Shown piece after piece: positions 1-8,500 of a stretch of DNA of 64,000 bases (its first letter is position 1; each line of letters begins with the position of its first letter). The DNA is taken from positions 1 through 64,000 of the forward strand of contig NZ_VDGT01000026.1 in assembly GCF_006335015.1 (NCBI RefSeq), given 5' to 3'. The position numbers were made by a program, and so were the translations under genes. Origin of the DNA: Streptomyces sedi (GTDB lineage Bacteria; Actinomycetota; Actinomycetes; Streptomycetales; Streptomycetaceae). The notes beneath the pieces were generated by a model. The model saw nothing but the letters and a program-made list of their open reading frames with translations, was not told the DNA's origin and searched no databases.

Positions 1-290
1 TGGCTACGTCCCAGAACTGCACTACGCCGGTGCCGTTGTCGAGGTTGCTGCCGCCGCTGGCGAGGGTTTTGCCGTCGGGGCTGAATGCGACGGTTTCCAC
101 GCCGTTGTCGTGTGTGAGGGGTTCGCCGCGTGGTTGGCCGGTGGCTACGTCCCAGAACTGCACTACGCCGGTGCCGTTGTCGAGGTTGCTGCCGCCGCTG
201 GCGAGGGTTTTGCCGTCGGGGCTGAATGCGACGGTTTCCACGCCGTTGTCGTGTGTGAGGGGTTCGCCATGTGGTTGGCCGGTGGCCACG
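1..290 (-). repeat. Near-identical tandem 141-bp WD40-coding repeat
   Basis: The bases from position 1 recur almost unchanged from about 142, a period of 141 bp or 47 codons. Each unit encodes one WD blade beginning FSPDGKTLASGGSNLDNGTG and ending VVQFWDVATG. Near-identity at DNA level points to a recent in-frame duplication. More copies may lie to the left of the window. Confidence 0.85.
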
Positions 291-2833
291 TCCCACAGCC
301 GCACCAGACCGTGGCTGCCGCTGGCGAGGGTTTCGCCGTCAGGGCTGAAGGCCACCGAAGTCACCATATCGCTGGCCGAGGGGAGATCAGCCTGTGGTTG
401 ACCCGTTTCCACATCCCATAGCCGCACTACGCCGACACCGTCAACGAAATCGACGCCGCCGCTCGCAAGCGTGCGCCCGTCGGGGCTGAAAGCCAGCGAA
501 GTCACTTCTTGTTCTGTGGGCAGAAGACCGACAAGCTTTCGGTCGGCGGCCCGGAGGAGGCTCGCGCGAGCTTCAGCGGTCGGCGAGGTGCGGTAGGCGC
601 TGACAGCCATCAGAGACGCCAGCTCGGGGTTCGTATCGAAGAGAGCTTGCGATTGGGCAGCGAGTTGGCGGGACTGTGCTTCATTTCTCGCAGCGAGAGC
701 GTCGTTACGGGCGGCATCGGCCGCCTGCTGTTGCCAGAACGCGAATCCCGTCGCGATGAGGGCCAGGGCGAGCAGCGTGGCGAGAACGGTGTTGAGACGT
801 CGGGTGCGGCGCTCGCTCGCCTGCTGATGGTGCTCGCTCGCCGCCAGGAAGTCGTCGATCCCCGGGGGTAGGCGGCCAGTCCAGTCACGTCCTTCCGCGA
901 GCGCGGTGCCGGACAGAAGGTCCGCCGAGAGGCCGGACTCGGTGTGGCGGTGATGTTGTTCCGTGGCGCGGTGGAGCCAGGTCTGGAAGCGGCGATCGCG
1001 GTCGACCCAGTCTCGCAGGGTGGCCCAGTCGCGGAGCAGCGCGTCGTGGATGAGTTCCGCGGTGGGCTCGCCGGGGGAGCCGTCGGGGCCGAGCGCGGTC
1101 CTGGTGGTGATGATGCGGTCCCTGCTCAACGCGGCCAACGTCCCCTCGAAGACCACCTCCGAGGGGACGGGGCCCTCGGCGTGGCGACCGGCGCTCGCCA
1201 GCTCCTTCAGCCGTGACAGGGGAACGTGCTGGCGGGTGGCGGGGATTCCGAGGATCTCGTCGGAGGGGCGGACGAGTGCGGTCAACAGGCGTTGCGCGGT
1301 GGGGCGGTGGCCCGCGGGCAGGGCGTCAAGCGCGTTGTCGCACCAGGCCGTCAGCGCTCCGGTGGCCTCGCCGATGCGCTGGTAGGCGCCGTGGGTCAGG
1401 CGGCCGTCGACGCGGTGGTCCCAGAGTTGGACCAGGGCCAGTTGCAGTGGTGGGAGCAGAGTGGCGGCGACGCGTCCGTCGGGGTCGGTCGCGCGCAGGT
1501 CCTCGATGACGCGTTCAGGCAGCCCGTCTTCGAAGTGGGCGCCGGCGTCGTGGGCGGGGCGCGTGATGATGTCCCGCAGATCGGGGATGGTGACAGCGGC
1601 GGGGAGGTTGACTAGTCCAGGTGTCGCGGCCTTCAGCAGTTGAGGGCAGAGCTCGGCCAGCCGGGGGTAGAAATCGTTGCGTACCGCCAGCAGCAGGCTG
1701 ACCTTTGGATGCGCCTCCAGCGTGCCGAGCAGGTCGTCGATGGCGGCCAGTCCCGCGCCCGTCTGGTCGGCTGAGGCCGCTGGCTGAGTGAGGAGTTCTT
1801 CGAACTGATCGATCACCACCAGCAGGCGCCCCGATCCCTGATCGGCAGTCAGCCGGTGCTCCACCGCCGGGCCGATTCCCGCTGTGGCGGCGCCCTCCAG
1901 ACCTGCGCGTTCCAGCTCCGACGGAAGATCCTCGCCCGGCCGGGCCACCACCCGCGCCCAACCGTCGCTGCCTGGCAGCCTGCTTTCGTCCAGCGCGGGC
2001 AGGACCCCGGCCCGCACCAACGAGGACTTCCCCGCACCGGAAGGCCCCAGTACCAGCACCAGGCGATGTCGGCGTAACCGCTCCACAACGTCGTCCACCA
2101 CGGCCTGCCGGCCGTGGAACCAGTCCGCGTCCTGCTCGGTGAACGGTTCCAACCCCCGGTAGGGCGCAAGCTGTTGCTCGGCCAGCCCCGGCACCACGTC
2201 GCGCAGGACTTCAGCGGGTGTGGCGTAGGCGATGCCCACGCCCCGGCTGTAACGGTCCGCCGGGGAGATCGCCGTGACCATGCCCACCACCAGACCGGTC
2301 ATCTCGTCCCTGACCGGCCCGCCGGAGAACCCCGTCGTCAGATCGTTGGCCCCGGTCAACTGCAACAACCTGCCCGCACGCTCGCCAGGCAGCAGGTCCC
2401 CCGCCGTGCCGTATCCGTAGTGCCCACCGTCCGGGGCCTGAGCCGGAAAGCCGAACGACGAGACCCGGCGCCCGCTGCACCCCGCCGCCGAACCCAAAGG
2501 CGCCCGGCCCGCACTATCCGGTACCCGGACCAGCCGAACAGCGGCCACGTCCTCCGCGTCAGGCGCCCGCCACGCCTCCGCCGACACGACGCCCTCAACC
2601 CTTGGTGCCCGGGGCAGGTGCGGGAAGCGCACCGTAACCGATTGCCCGGGGCCGCTGCCGGCCGCTCGCACCACGTGCGCGCAGGTCATCACGACCTCTC
2701 CGGCAGCCAGGAAACCGGCACCGGCCACGCTCCCGTCCTGCGCCACCACCTGCACCATCGCGTCGAGCAGCCGGGAACCCGACGCCTCCACGCCGCACTC
2801 CCCGCCCGTCCTCGGCTCCTGGCCGTCCCCCAC
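1..2833 (-). CDS. Trypsin-like protease / nSTAND ATPase / TM / WD40 conflict protein (3' end outside window)
   Basis: At least 944 residues are visible; the protein runs off the left edge. From the N-terminus there is a trypsin-like serine protease domain (residues ~15-210) with a TCAHVV histidine, a DAEDVAAVRL aspartate and the serine in TTGFSGGPV. A P-loop ATPase follows (~235-600) with Walker A GPSGAGKSS and Walker B LLVVIDQFEEL. A single hydrophobic helix lies around residue 680 (TVLATLLALALIATGFAFW), and then WD40 repeats ending in VxLWDVxTG. The GTG start at 2833 is chosen because AGGAGG lies directly before it. The Trypco1 gene ends 14 bp upstream. The family is known from predicted bacterial conflict systems in which a proteolytic effector is coupled to a signalling NTPase. 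A sensor role for the WD40 part is inferred. Confidence 0.88.
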   Translation of the reverse strand, partial: MGDGQEPRTGGECGVEASGSRLLDAMVQVVAQDGSVAGAGFLAAGEVVMTCAHVVRAAGSGPGQSVTVRFPHLPRAPRVEGVVSAEAWRAPDAEDVAAVRLVRVPDSAGRAPLGSAAGCSGRRVSSFGFPAQAPDGGHYGYGTAGDLLPGERAGRLLQLTGANDLTTGFSGGPVRDEMTGLVVGMVTAISPADRYSRGVGIAYATPAEVLRDVVPGLAEQQLAPYRGLEPFTEQDADWFHGRQAVVDDVVERLRRHRLVLVLGPSGAGKSSLVRAGVLPALDESRLPGSDGWARVVARPGEDLPSELERAGLEGAATAGIGPAVEHRLTADQGSGRLLVVIDQFEELLTQPAASADQTGAGLAAIDDLLGTLEAHPKVSLLLAVRNDFYPRLAELCPQLLKAATPGLVNLPAAVTIPDLRDIITRPAHDAGAHFEDGLPERVIEDLRATDPDGRVAATLLPPLQLALVQLWDHRVDGRLTHGAYQRIGEATGALTAWCDNALDALPAGHRPTAQRLLTALVRPSDEILGIPATRQHVPLSRLKELASAGRHAEGPVPSEVVFEGTLAALSRDRIITTRTALGPDGSPGEPTAELIHDALLRDWATLRDWVDRDRRFQTWLHRATEQHHRHTESGLSADLLSGTALAEGRDWTGRLPPGIDDFLAASEHHQQASERRTRRLNTVLATLLALALIATGFAFWQQQAADAARNDALAARNEAQSRQLAAQSQALFDTNPELASLMAVSAYRTSPTAEARASLLRAADRKLVGLLPTEQEVTSLAFSPDGRTLASGGVDFVDGVGVVRLWDVETGQPQADLPSASDMVTSVAFSPDGETLASGSHGLVRLWDVATGQPHGEPLTHDNGVETVAFSPDGKTLASGGSNLDNGTGVVQFWDVATGQPRGEPLTHDNGVETVAFSPDGKTLASGGSNLDNGTGVVQFWDVA

Positions 2834-2847
2834 CGTCTTCGCCCCTC

Positions 2848-3186
2848 CTACACCCCGTTCCCGTCCCCGGGCCCGCGCTGCCACAACACCCGCACCCGTA
2901 GATGGGCTGTCGCCTCACCTTTGCTGACGACGACTCCGACCTGAGCCGAGAGATCCACCCCGAACTCCACCTCGACCTCCGCTGGCCCCGCCTCACGCAA
3001 CTGAGTCACCACCGCACCCGCCAACTCCCGCACCGGTGCTAGGGCCTCCTGCAACGTGCGGGGCAAGTCCCGCATCGCGTCCCCCACTCGCCCGGCCTTC
3101 ACCGGCCCCGCAGCGTCCGACTCCCCGACTGTCTCGAACAGAACCTCCCCGCCGCCCTCCAGTGGAATCCGCCCCACCGACGCCAT
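2848..3186 (-). CDS. Trypsin-co-occurring domain 1 (Trypco1) small protein
   Basis: 112 residues. The N-terminal signature RIPLEGGGEVLFETV and the later GPVKAGRV match the Trypco1 domain, a short beta-rich module found next to trypsin and NTPase genes in actinobacterial conflict loci. The C-terminal part (VEVEFGVDLSAQVGVVV, then VRVLW) continues the domain. The ATG at 3186 is preceded by GGTAGGGGG; a TTG directly before it is also open. It is transcribed with the protease-ATPase gene, whose ribosome binding site overlaps this stop codon. Expected role, by family knowledge: partner or scaffold of the protease. The molecular function is unknown. Confidence 0.85.
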   Translation of the reverse strand: MASVGRIPLEGGGEVLFETVGESDAAGPVKAGRVGDAMRDLPRTLQEALAPVRELAGAVVTQLREAGPAEVEVEFGVDLSAQVGVVVSKGEATAHLRVRVLWQRGPGDGNGV

Positions 3187-3447
3187 CAACGCCCCCTACC
3201 TCTCTTGGCCGTGTCCTACGGCATTCTGCCCACAAGTCCCTTCCCCTGTTCTCGGTATCCAGGAAAATTGACGCCTGACGATCCATACGGTGATAGCAAA
3301 GGATTTCCCGGCCCGGCTATCAGACCTTCGCTTGCACGGCGAGCGGACGTAGGGAGGCGGTTCGGCCTCACGAGCGTCGCGACGCGCGTTCGCAGTGGTC
3401 ACCGTCGCCCTGCCACGATGGCCCTCGACGCTCGGCAGCGGGCGCCC
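3187..3447. promoter_or_regulatory. Intergenic region with spaced inverted repeat, likely promoter of Trypco1 operon
   Basis: 261 bp between two minus-strand genes. It is less GC-rich than its surroundings. It holds an inverted repeat, TGATAGC at 3291-3297 and GCTATCA at 3316-3322, about 105 bp upstream of the Trypco1 start. This is the best place for the promoter and an operator of the conflict operon. No clear -35/-10 pair is obvious. Confidence 0.4.
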
Positions 3448-5136
3448 TCAGATCCTCGGTTCCCGCACCCGCGGTGCGAGCGCTCTCGGGCGTTCTTCGG
3501 TCCGGCGGTCGTCGTCGCCGTAGGCGTCCGCGAGTTGCATCTCCAGGTCCGGGCGGACGGGTGGGAGGCGGTACTGGGGGTCGCGGGAGGTGATGCGTCC
3601 ATGGGTGGTGGCGGGGGTGGTGACGCCGGCGACGTGGGGTGGTGTCCAGTGCTCGGCCTCGGAGAGCAGCGCGTGGACGATCGAGTCCAGCCGGGCGCGG
3701 GGGAGGTCCGTGCCGAGGGTTCGGGCGGCGCGTTCCAGCTCGGTGGTGGCTCGTTCCTGGGCGGTCGCCGCGGAGTGGAACACCTCGCAGAGTCCGTCGA
3801 GTTGGCGTGCGGTGATCGGATACCACCTGGTTCGGGTGGGCGAGGGAACGGGACGGTGCTCGGGGGCGTCGCTGACCAGGTGCGGCCTGGCGCGGCGCAG
3901 CAGGCGCGGCGCCTGGTGGGCCAGGAAGCGGGCGGCTGCCAGCGGTTGGTGGAGCACGCGCAGCAGCCCGCCCGGCGTCCCGGCCCCGGCGTCGGTCAGG
4001 AGGTCGGCGGCGGGCCGGGCCAGGGGACGTGGGTCGGTGGGCTGCCACCGTTCCCCGTAGAGGAGTTGGCCGACGCGGACCCCCAAACCCCAGGCGGTCT
4101 CGGTGGCCGGGTGGGGTGCGGTGCGGGGCATGGGGTTGGCGCGACCGGAGCGGACGTCGTGGTGGGTGTAGCGCGGGAGGCGCGGGGTCTCGCGCGGGTC
4201 GGACAGGTCGACGACGCGGGCGAAGGCACGGGCGACGAGCCCCCACTGCCGGGCCGACTCCCGGAGCGCGTTCGCCGTGTGGCCGAGCCGCTGCCCGGCG
4301 GCGGGGTCGGCGGATTCGGAGACGTGGAGAAGCAGCCGGCCGGTCAGGAGGTTGACGAGGGTGAGGTGGCGGGCGATCTGGTGGAGGTCGCTTCCGCTGA
4401 GCGGTCGGCCGTCGGCGCGGGTGGCCTGGAAGACGGCCCGGATCAGTCGGTCGCTGTTCTGCGGCAGGTCAAGTGGCCGTACGCCGTCGGGTTGAACGGT
4501 CGGGGTCGGCGCGGTGGGCAGCTCCGCGTACTCGGGCATCACCGGGCGGCCGGCGTCTCGGCCGAGGACCACGGCCTGGTGCAGTGCCCGGCGGGCACCG
4601 GCGAGCAGCTCGGCCACGCCCGGGTCGGCGGTGCGTTCGGCGAGGTGTCCGGCCAGCCGGCCGGCCTCCCAGGCGAGGTCGGTGATCCGCAGCAGCACGT
4701 AGCGCTGCGCGCCGGCCTGCGTCTGAAGGGAGAGGTACGGGGTGAGTGGTTCGCCGTCCGGGCCCCGGTGGCTCGCCAACACCTCCTGTGCCAGGCGCAG
4801 TCGCACCCGCGCCTCGGCGAGGTGGCTCCCGGCCGCGCCGCCCGGGCTGCTCAGCGGCGCGCAGCGGGTGAGCGCCAGCTTCAGGCGGTCCTCGGCGGCG
4901 GTCAGGTGCGGGGTGAGATGCGCCCGCGTGCGCCCCATGACGGTGGCCGGGCGCGGCACGCGGACCGTGCTTCGGGTGAAGTGGTCCGGGGCGGTGCGCA
5001 ACGCGGCGACGAGCCCCGTCAGTTGGTGGATCAGGGTGCGCACCTGTCCTCGGGGCGGCAGGGCGGGGAGGGCGCGGACGGACGCCCGCGTCGCCTCGAC
5101 GGAGGCGTCGAACGCCGAGCCGAGTGTGAGGGGCAT
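3448..5136 (-). CDS. Unknown protein of the mobilization operon
   Basis: 562 residues, alanine- and arginine-rich and largely alpha-helical, with no recognised catalytic motif. The ATG at 5136 (MPLTLGSAFDASVEATRAS) lies 5 bp after the stop of the preceding small gene. Longer open frame upstream is a shadow of that gene. It is the last gene of the operon relaxase - small protein - this gene. The C-terminus is DDDRRTEERPRALAPRVREPRI, and a diverged copy of just this 3' end occurs at 36752-36820. Likely an accessory protein of conjugation or plasmid maintenance, inferred from position only. Confidence 0.75.
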   Translation of the reverse strand: MPLTLGSAFDASVEATRASVRALPALPPRGQVRTLIHQLTGLVAALRTAPDHFTRSTVRVPRPATVMGRTRAHLTPHLTAAEDRLKLALTRCAPLSSPGGAAGSHLAEARVRLRLAQEVLASHRGPDGEPLTPYLSLQTQAGAQRYVLLRITDLAWEAGRLAGHLAERTADPGVAELLAGARRALHQAVVLGRDAGRPVMPEYAELPTAPTPTVQPDGVRPLDLPQNSDRLIRAVFQATRADGRPLSGSDLHQIARHLTLVNLLTGRLLLHVSESADPAAGQRLGHTANALRESARQWGLVARAFARVVDLSDPRETPRLPRYTHHDVRSGRANPMPRTAPHPATETAWGLGVRVGQLLYGERWQPTDPRPLARPAADLLTDAGAGTPGGLLRVLHQPLAAARFLAHQAPRLLRRARPHLVSDAPEHRPVPSPTRTRWYPITARQLDGLCEVFHSAATAQERATTELERAARTLGTDLPRARLDSIVHALLSEAEHWTPPHVAGVTTPATTHGRITSRDPQYRLPPVRPDLEMQLADAYGDDDRRTEERPRALAPRVREPRI

Positions 5137-5140
5137 CGGA

Positions 5141-5554
5141 TCAGTCCGAGACGAGGGCGCGCAGCGACCGGGCGGACTGGTCGGCCAGTTCCCCGGCGCG
5201 ACGCAGAACGTCCCCGGAGAGGGGGAGTTCGGCAGTCGGGCAGCCGTCGGCCAGCGCGGTGAGCGCGGCGCTCGTGTCGTCCAGGAGCGTGGCGCAGCGT
5301 TGGGCGCTCGCGGCCGAGGGGGCGGGTGGCGTGATCGGGCGGCCGTGGACGGGGAGCGGGAGCAACGCTCGTCCCTCCGCGCAGAGTTGACCGGCGACGA
5401 CGGCCTGGAGTTCGTCGAGGCCGTCCTCCCAGGCGGCGGCGTCGGCCAGACCGAGGCCGACATCGAACGCCTCCCAGGCGGCGGCGAGCATCTCCTCCGG
5501 CCGGGGGCTGGCCAGGGCCCGGTTCAGATCGTCGAGTGCGGCGGACATGGTCAT
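5141..5554 (-). CDS. Small unknown protein between relaxase and 562-aa gene
   Basis: 137 residues starting MTMSAALDDLNRALASPRPEE. The ATG at 5554 is preceded by CAGGAG at proper spacing. The composition suggests mainly helices. The stop is 4 bp before the next start, and the relaxase stop lies 14 bp upstream, so all three are probably one transcript and translationally coupled. I recognise no domain. Confidence 0.7.
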   Translation of the reverse strand: MTMSAALDDLNRALASPRPEEMLAAAWEAFDVGLGLADAAAWEDGLDELQAVVAGQLCAEGRALLPLPVHGRPITPPAPSAASAQRCATLLDDTSAALTALADGCPTAELPLSGDVLRRAGELADQSARSLRALVSD

Positions 5555-5568
5555 GGCGCTCCTGGGTT

Positions 5569-8500
5569 TCAGATGGCGGGTGGTTCGGGGCGGTACGGCG
5601 CGGGGCGCGGTGAACGGTCCTCGCGGTAGGCGTCTTCGAGGCGCGCGTCCACCTCGGCGGGCGCGGGGCGGGGAGGCTCGGCGGCCCGCCGGGCGTCGGC
5701 GTGGGCTCGGAGCAGTTCGGGGGCCAGCTCCTCCAGCGCCCGGCGGGCGGTGTCGCGTTCCTCCGCCGCGTGGCGTGCGCGTTCCCGGGCGACCTCGGCG
5801 CGTCGCACCAGCCGGGGGTCCGCCGAAGTCCCGACGGTCGCGGCACGGTTGGCCGCGTCCCGCGCCTCCTGAGCCGTCAGCACCGCTTGGCGCTCGGCGG
5901 CGTGGAAACGGTCGGCGGCTGCCTCGGCGGCCTCGACGTGTGCCCGCGCCGCGTGGCCGCGCGCCTCGACCAGGTCCGGGGAGACGTCGCCGTTCTCCGG
6001 AGCGGCGGTCAGGTGCCAGCGTGCGAGGGCGCGGGAAGCGGCGCGGTGGTCGGCGGCCCGGACCGGGTCGTTCGGGGCGGGGCCGAGCGCGTCGGTCTCG
6101 TGGCCGTGGTCCCAGAGGGTGCGGTACAGGTTCACGGCGTGGGCGGCGCGGTCCCACAACGGGCGCTGCCGATGGCCGGGTTCGGGGCGGGGGCCCAGAA
6201 CAGCGAGCCAGCGGGGCGGTCGGGCGGCCAGACGGGCGGCGGCCAGGGGCGCGGGCGCGTCGTCGGGTTGGGCCGCGCGCCAGAGGCCGCGCAGGTGGCG
6301 GTGGTCTTCGTCGGGCGCGGGCCCCGTGGGGTCGGCGCCCCGGTGGTTGGCGAGGTCGCGGTAGGCCGCGGCGGCGGCGAGGCGGTCGCGCCAGGCGAGT
6401 TGGTTCGCGACATCCGGCGGCTCGGGGCCGTAGTCGGCGGCCCAGCCCCGGCCGGCGCGGGCCTCGTCGAGGGCTGAGGCGGCCAGTGCCTCGGCGCGGT
6501 CGGTCAACTGCCGCGCCAGGGCGTGGGCGTAGTCGCGGAGTTCGTCTCGTCCGTCGGCCGGGCGGGCGGCCGGGAGGCGCAGGCCGAGGGCCGCCAGCAG
6601 GTCGTCGCCACGGGCGACGGGCGGGGCGAGGTGGGTGGCGGCGGTGGCCGGACGCGGCGCGTGCTCGCGTCGGCGGTAGCCGTCGGGGGAGCCGCCGTCG
6701 TCCGGGTCCAGGGCGCGGCGGTTGCGGGCGTGGAGGATGGCCGCCATGTCGTCGACCGGCTTTCCCTCCGCGTCGACGAAGTCCCGTTCGTGGTAGGTGC
6801 GGCGCAGGAGCCGGTCGGTGTCGACGCCCTCGTCGGCGAGCTGGTCGAGCTGGGCGCGGAGCGCGGGCCAGGCGGGTGCGGTGGTCAGCTGGTCGGCGGC
6901 CTTCGCGCCGAGGAGGCGGGCCAGCGCCTCGGCGGTGTCGGCTTCGGCGAGGTCGGTGAGGACCTGGCGCAGCCGGGGTTCGTGGGTGCGGAGGGCCTCG
7001 CTCTCGTCGAGGGCCGCGCGTTGCCGGGCGGTGGCGGTGCGCGGGGTGCCGTCGCGGGCGACGATCGCGGCCCAGAGCTGTCGCCCGGTCAACTCCGGGC
7101 CCAGCTCGCCGGTTTCGGGGTCGGTGGCCGGTTGGCGGACGAGATAGCCGTGGTTCTCCAAGGCGCCGCGGGTGAGCGCGGGGTAGGCGCCGTTGCGGTC
7201 CATCCCGGCCAGGAGCAGGGCGTGCGCGGTGTGGACGGTGACGCCCTGGGCGCGGCTGTGGGTGAGGGCGTAGCCGAGTTCGGCGGAGGTGGCGCGGTAG
7301 TCGGCGGGCAGGGTGAGCACGCCGCCGGTGCGGGTGTGGCGCACCCGCAGGCCGCCCTCGTCCGTGACGGCGACCACGGCCCAGACGTCACCGTTGCGCA
7401 CATACTGCCGATGGCGGTTCTCGCAGGTCAGGCGACGGTCGTTAACGCGGGTGACGAGCTGGTCGCCGACGCCGGCCGCTTGATCGTCGGCCAGGGGAAC
7501 GGTCCGCCGGTCGTCGACCAGGCCGGCGGCGATCCGCTCGGCGCGCACGGTGTGGGAGAGGCGCGCGGCCAGCGCGTTGGTCGGGGCGATCAGCACGCTG
7601 GCCAGCCCCTCGCCGACGTCGCGTCGCCAGGCGGCGCACACCTCCCCGACGACCTGGTCGAGCGCGCCCTCGTGGAGCCGGCCGCGCTCGGCGTAGGTGC
7701 GCCAGGCGGCGTCACCGTCGCCCTCGGAGACGGCGCGGGCGGCCTCGATCTCCCAGGTGCGGGGTCGGCCGTCGGCGTCGCGGAACCGGCGGATCTCCGT
7801 CAACGTCAGGCAGTCGGCGTCGCTGGCGAGGGCGTCCAGCACGCCGGCGGGGCCGGGGGCACCGAGTTGGCGCGGGTCGCCGATCGGCAGCAGCCGGCCG
7901 CCGGCCGCCTCGACCTGACACAGCAACGCGTGCAGCGTCCCGGTGTCCGCCTGCCCGGCCTCGTCGACGATGACGACGGCGTCGGCGGGCACCGTCCACT
8001 CCGGGGTGCCCGGGGCGTGCACCTCGGACATGTGGCGCCAACGGGCCAGGTTCTCGGCCCGGACGCCGGCGCGCTCGGCCAGGGCGTCCGCCTGCATCTG
8101 GCCGGACGCCAGCCCGAGCACGGGGATGCCGTGGGCGTGCGCGACCTCGCGGACCAGCGCCATGATCGTGGTCTTCCCGGTCCCCGCCCGGCCGATGACC
8201 GCCCGCACCCGCACGTCCCCGGTGAAGACTCCGCGCACCACCCGGCGCTGCTCCTCGGAGGGGGCGAAGCCGCGGACCGCCGCGCCCTCGTCCAGCACCC
8301 GGTCGACCTGTGCGGCGGTCAGCCGGCGCACGGGCGCGGGCCGGCGGGCGGCGTCGACCAGCGCGGCCTCCTTCGCCTTCAACGTGTGGCTGGTGTACCG
8401 GGCGGCGTCGTGCGCGACGAAGACAGGTGAGCCGTCGGCGCGCAGGTAGCGGGCGGGGATCGGCACGGATTCCGGTGCGGAGATCAGCTCGCAACGGTCC

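Noticed and set aside
3205..5262. 685-codon plus-strand frame
   Set aside because: Gly/Val-rich shadow of the minus-strand operon, without a ribosome binding site.
6523..8430. 635-codon plus-strand frame opposite the relaxase
   Set aside because: Antisense to the helicase motifs; shadow composition.
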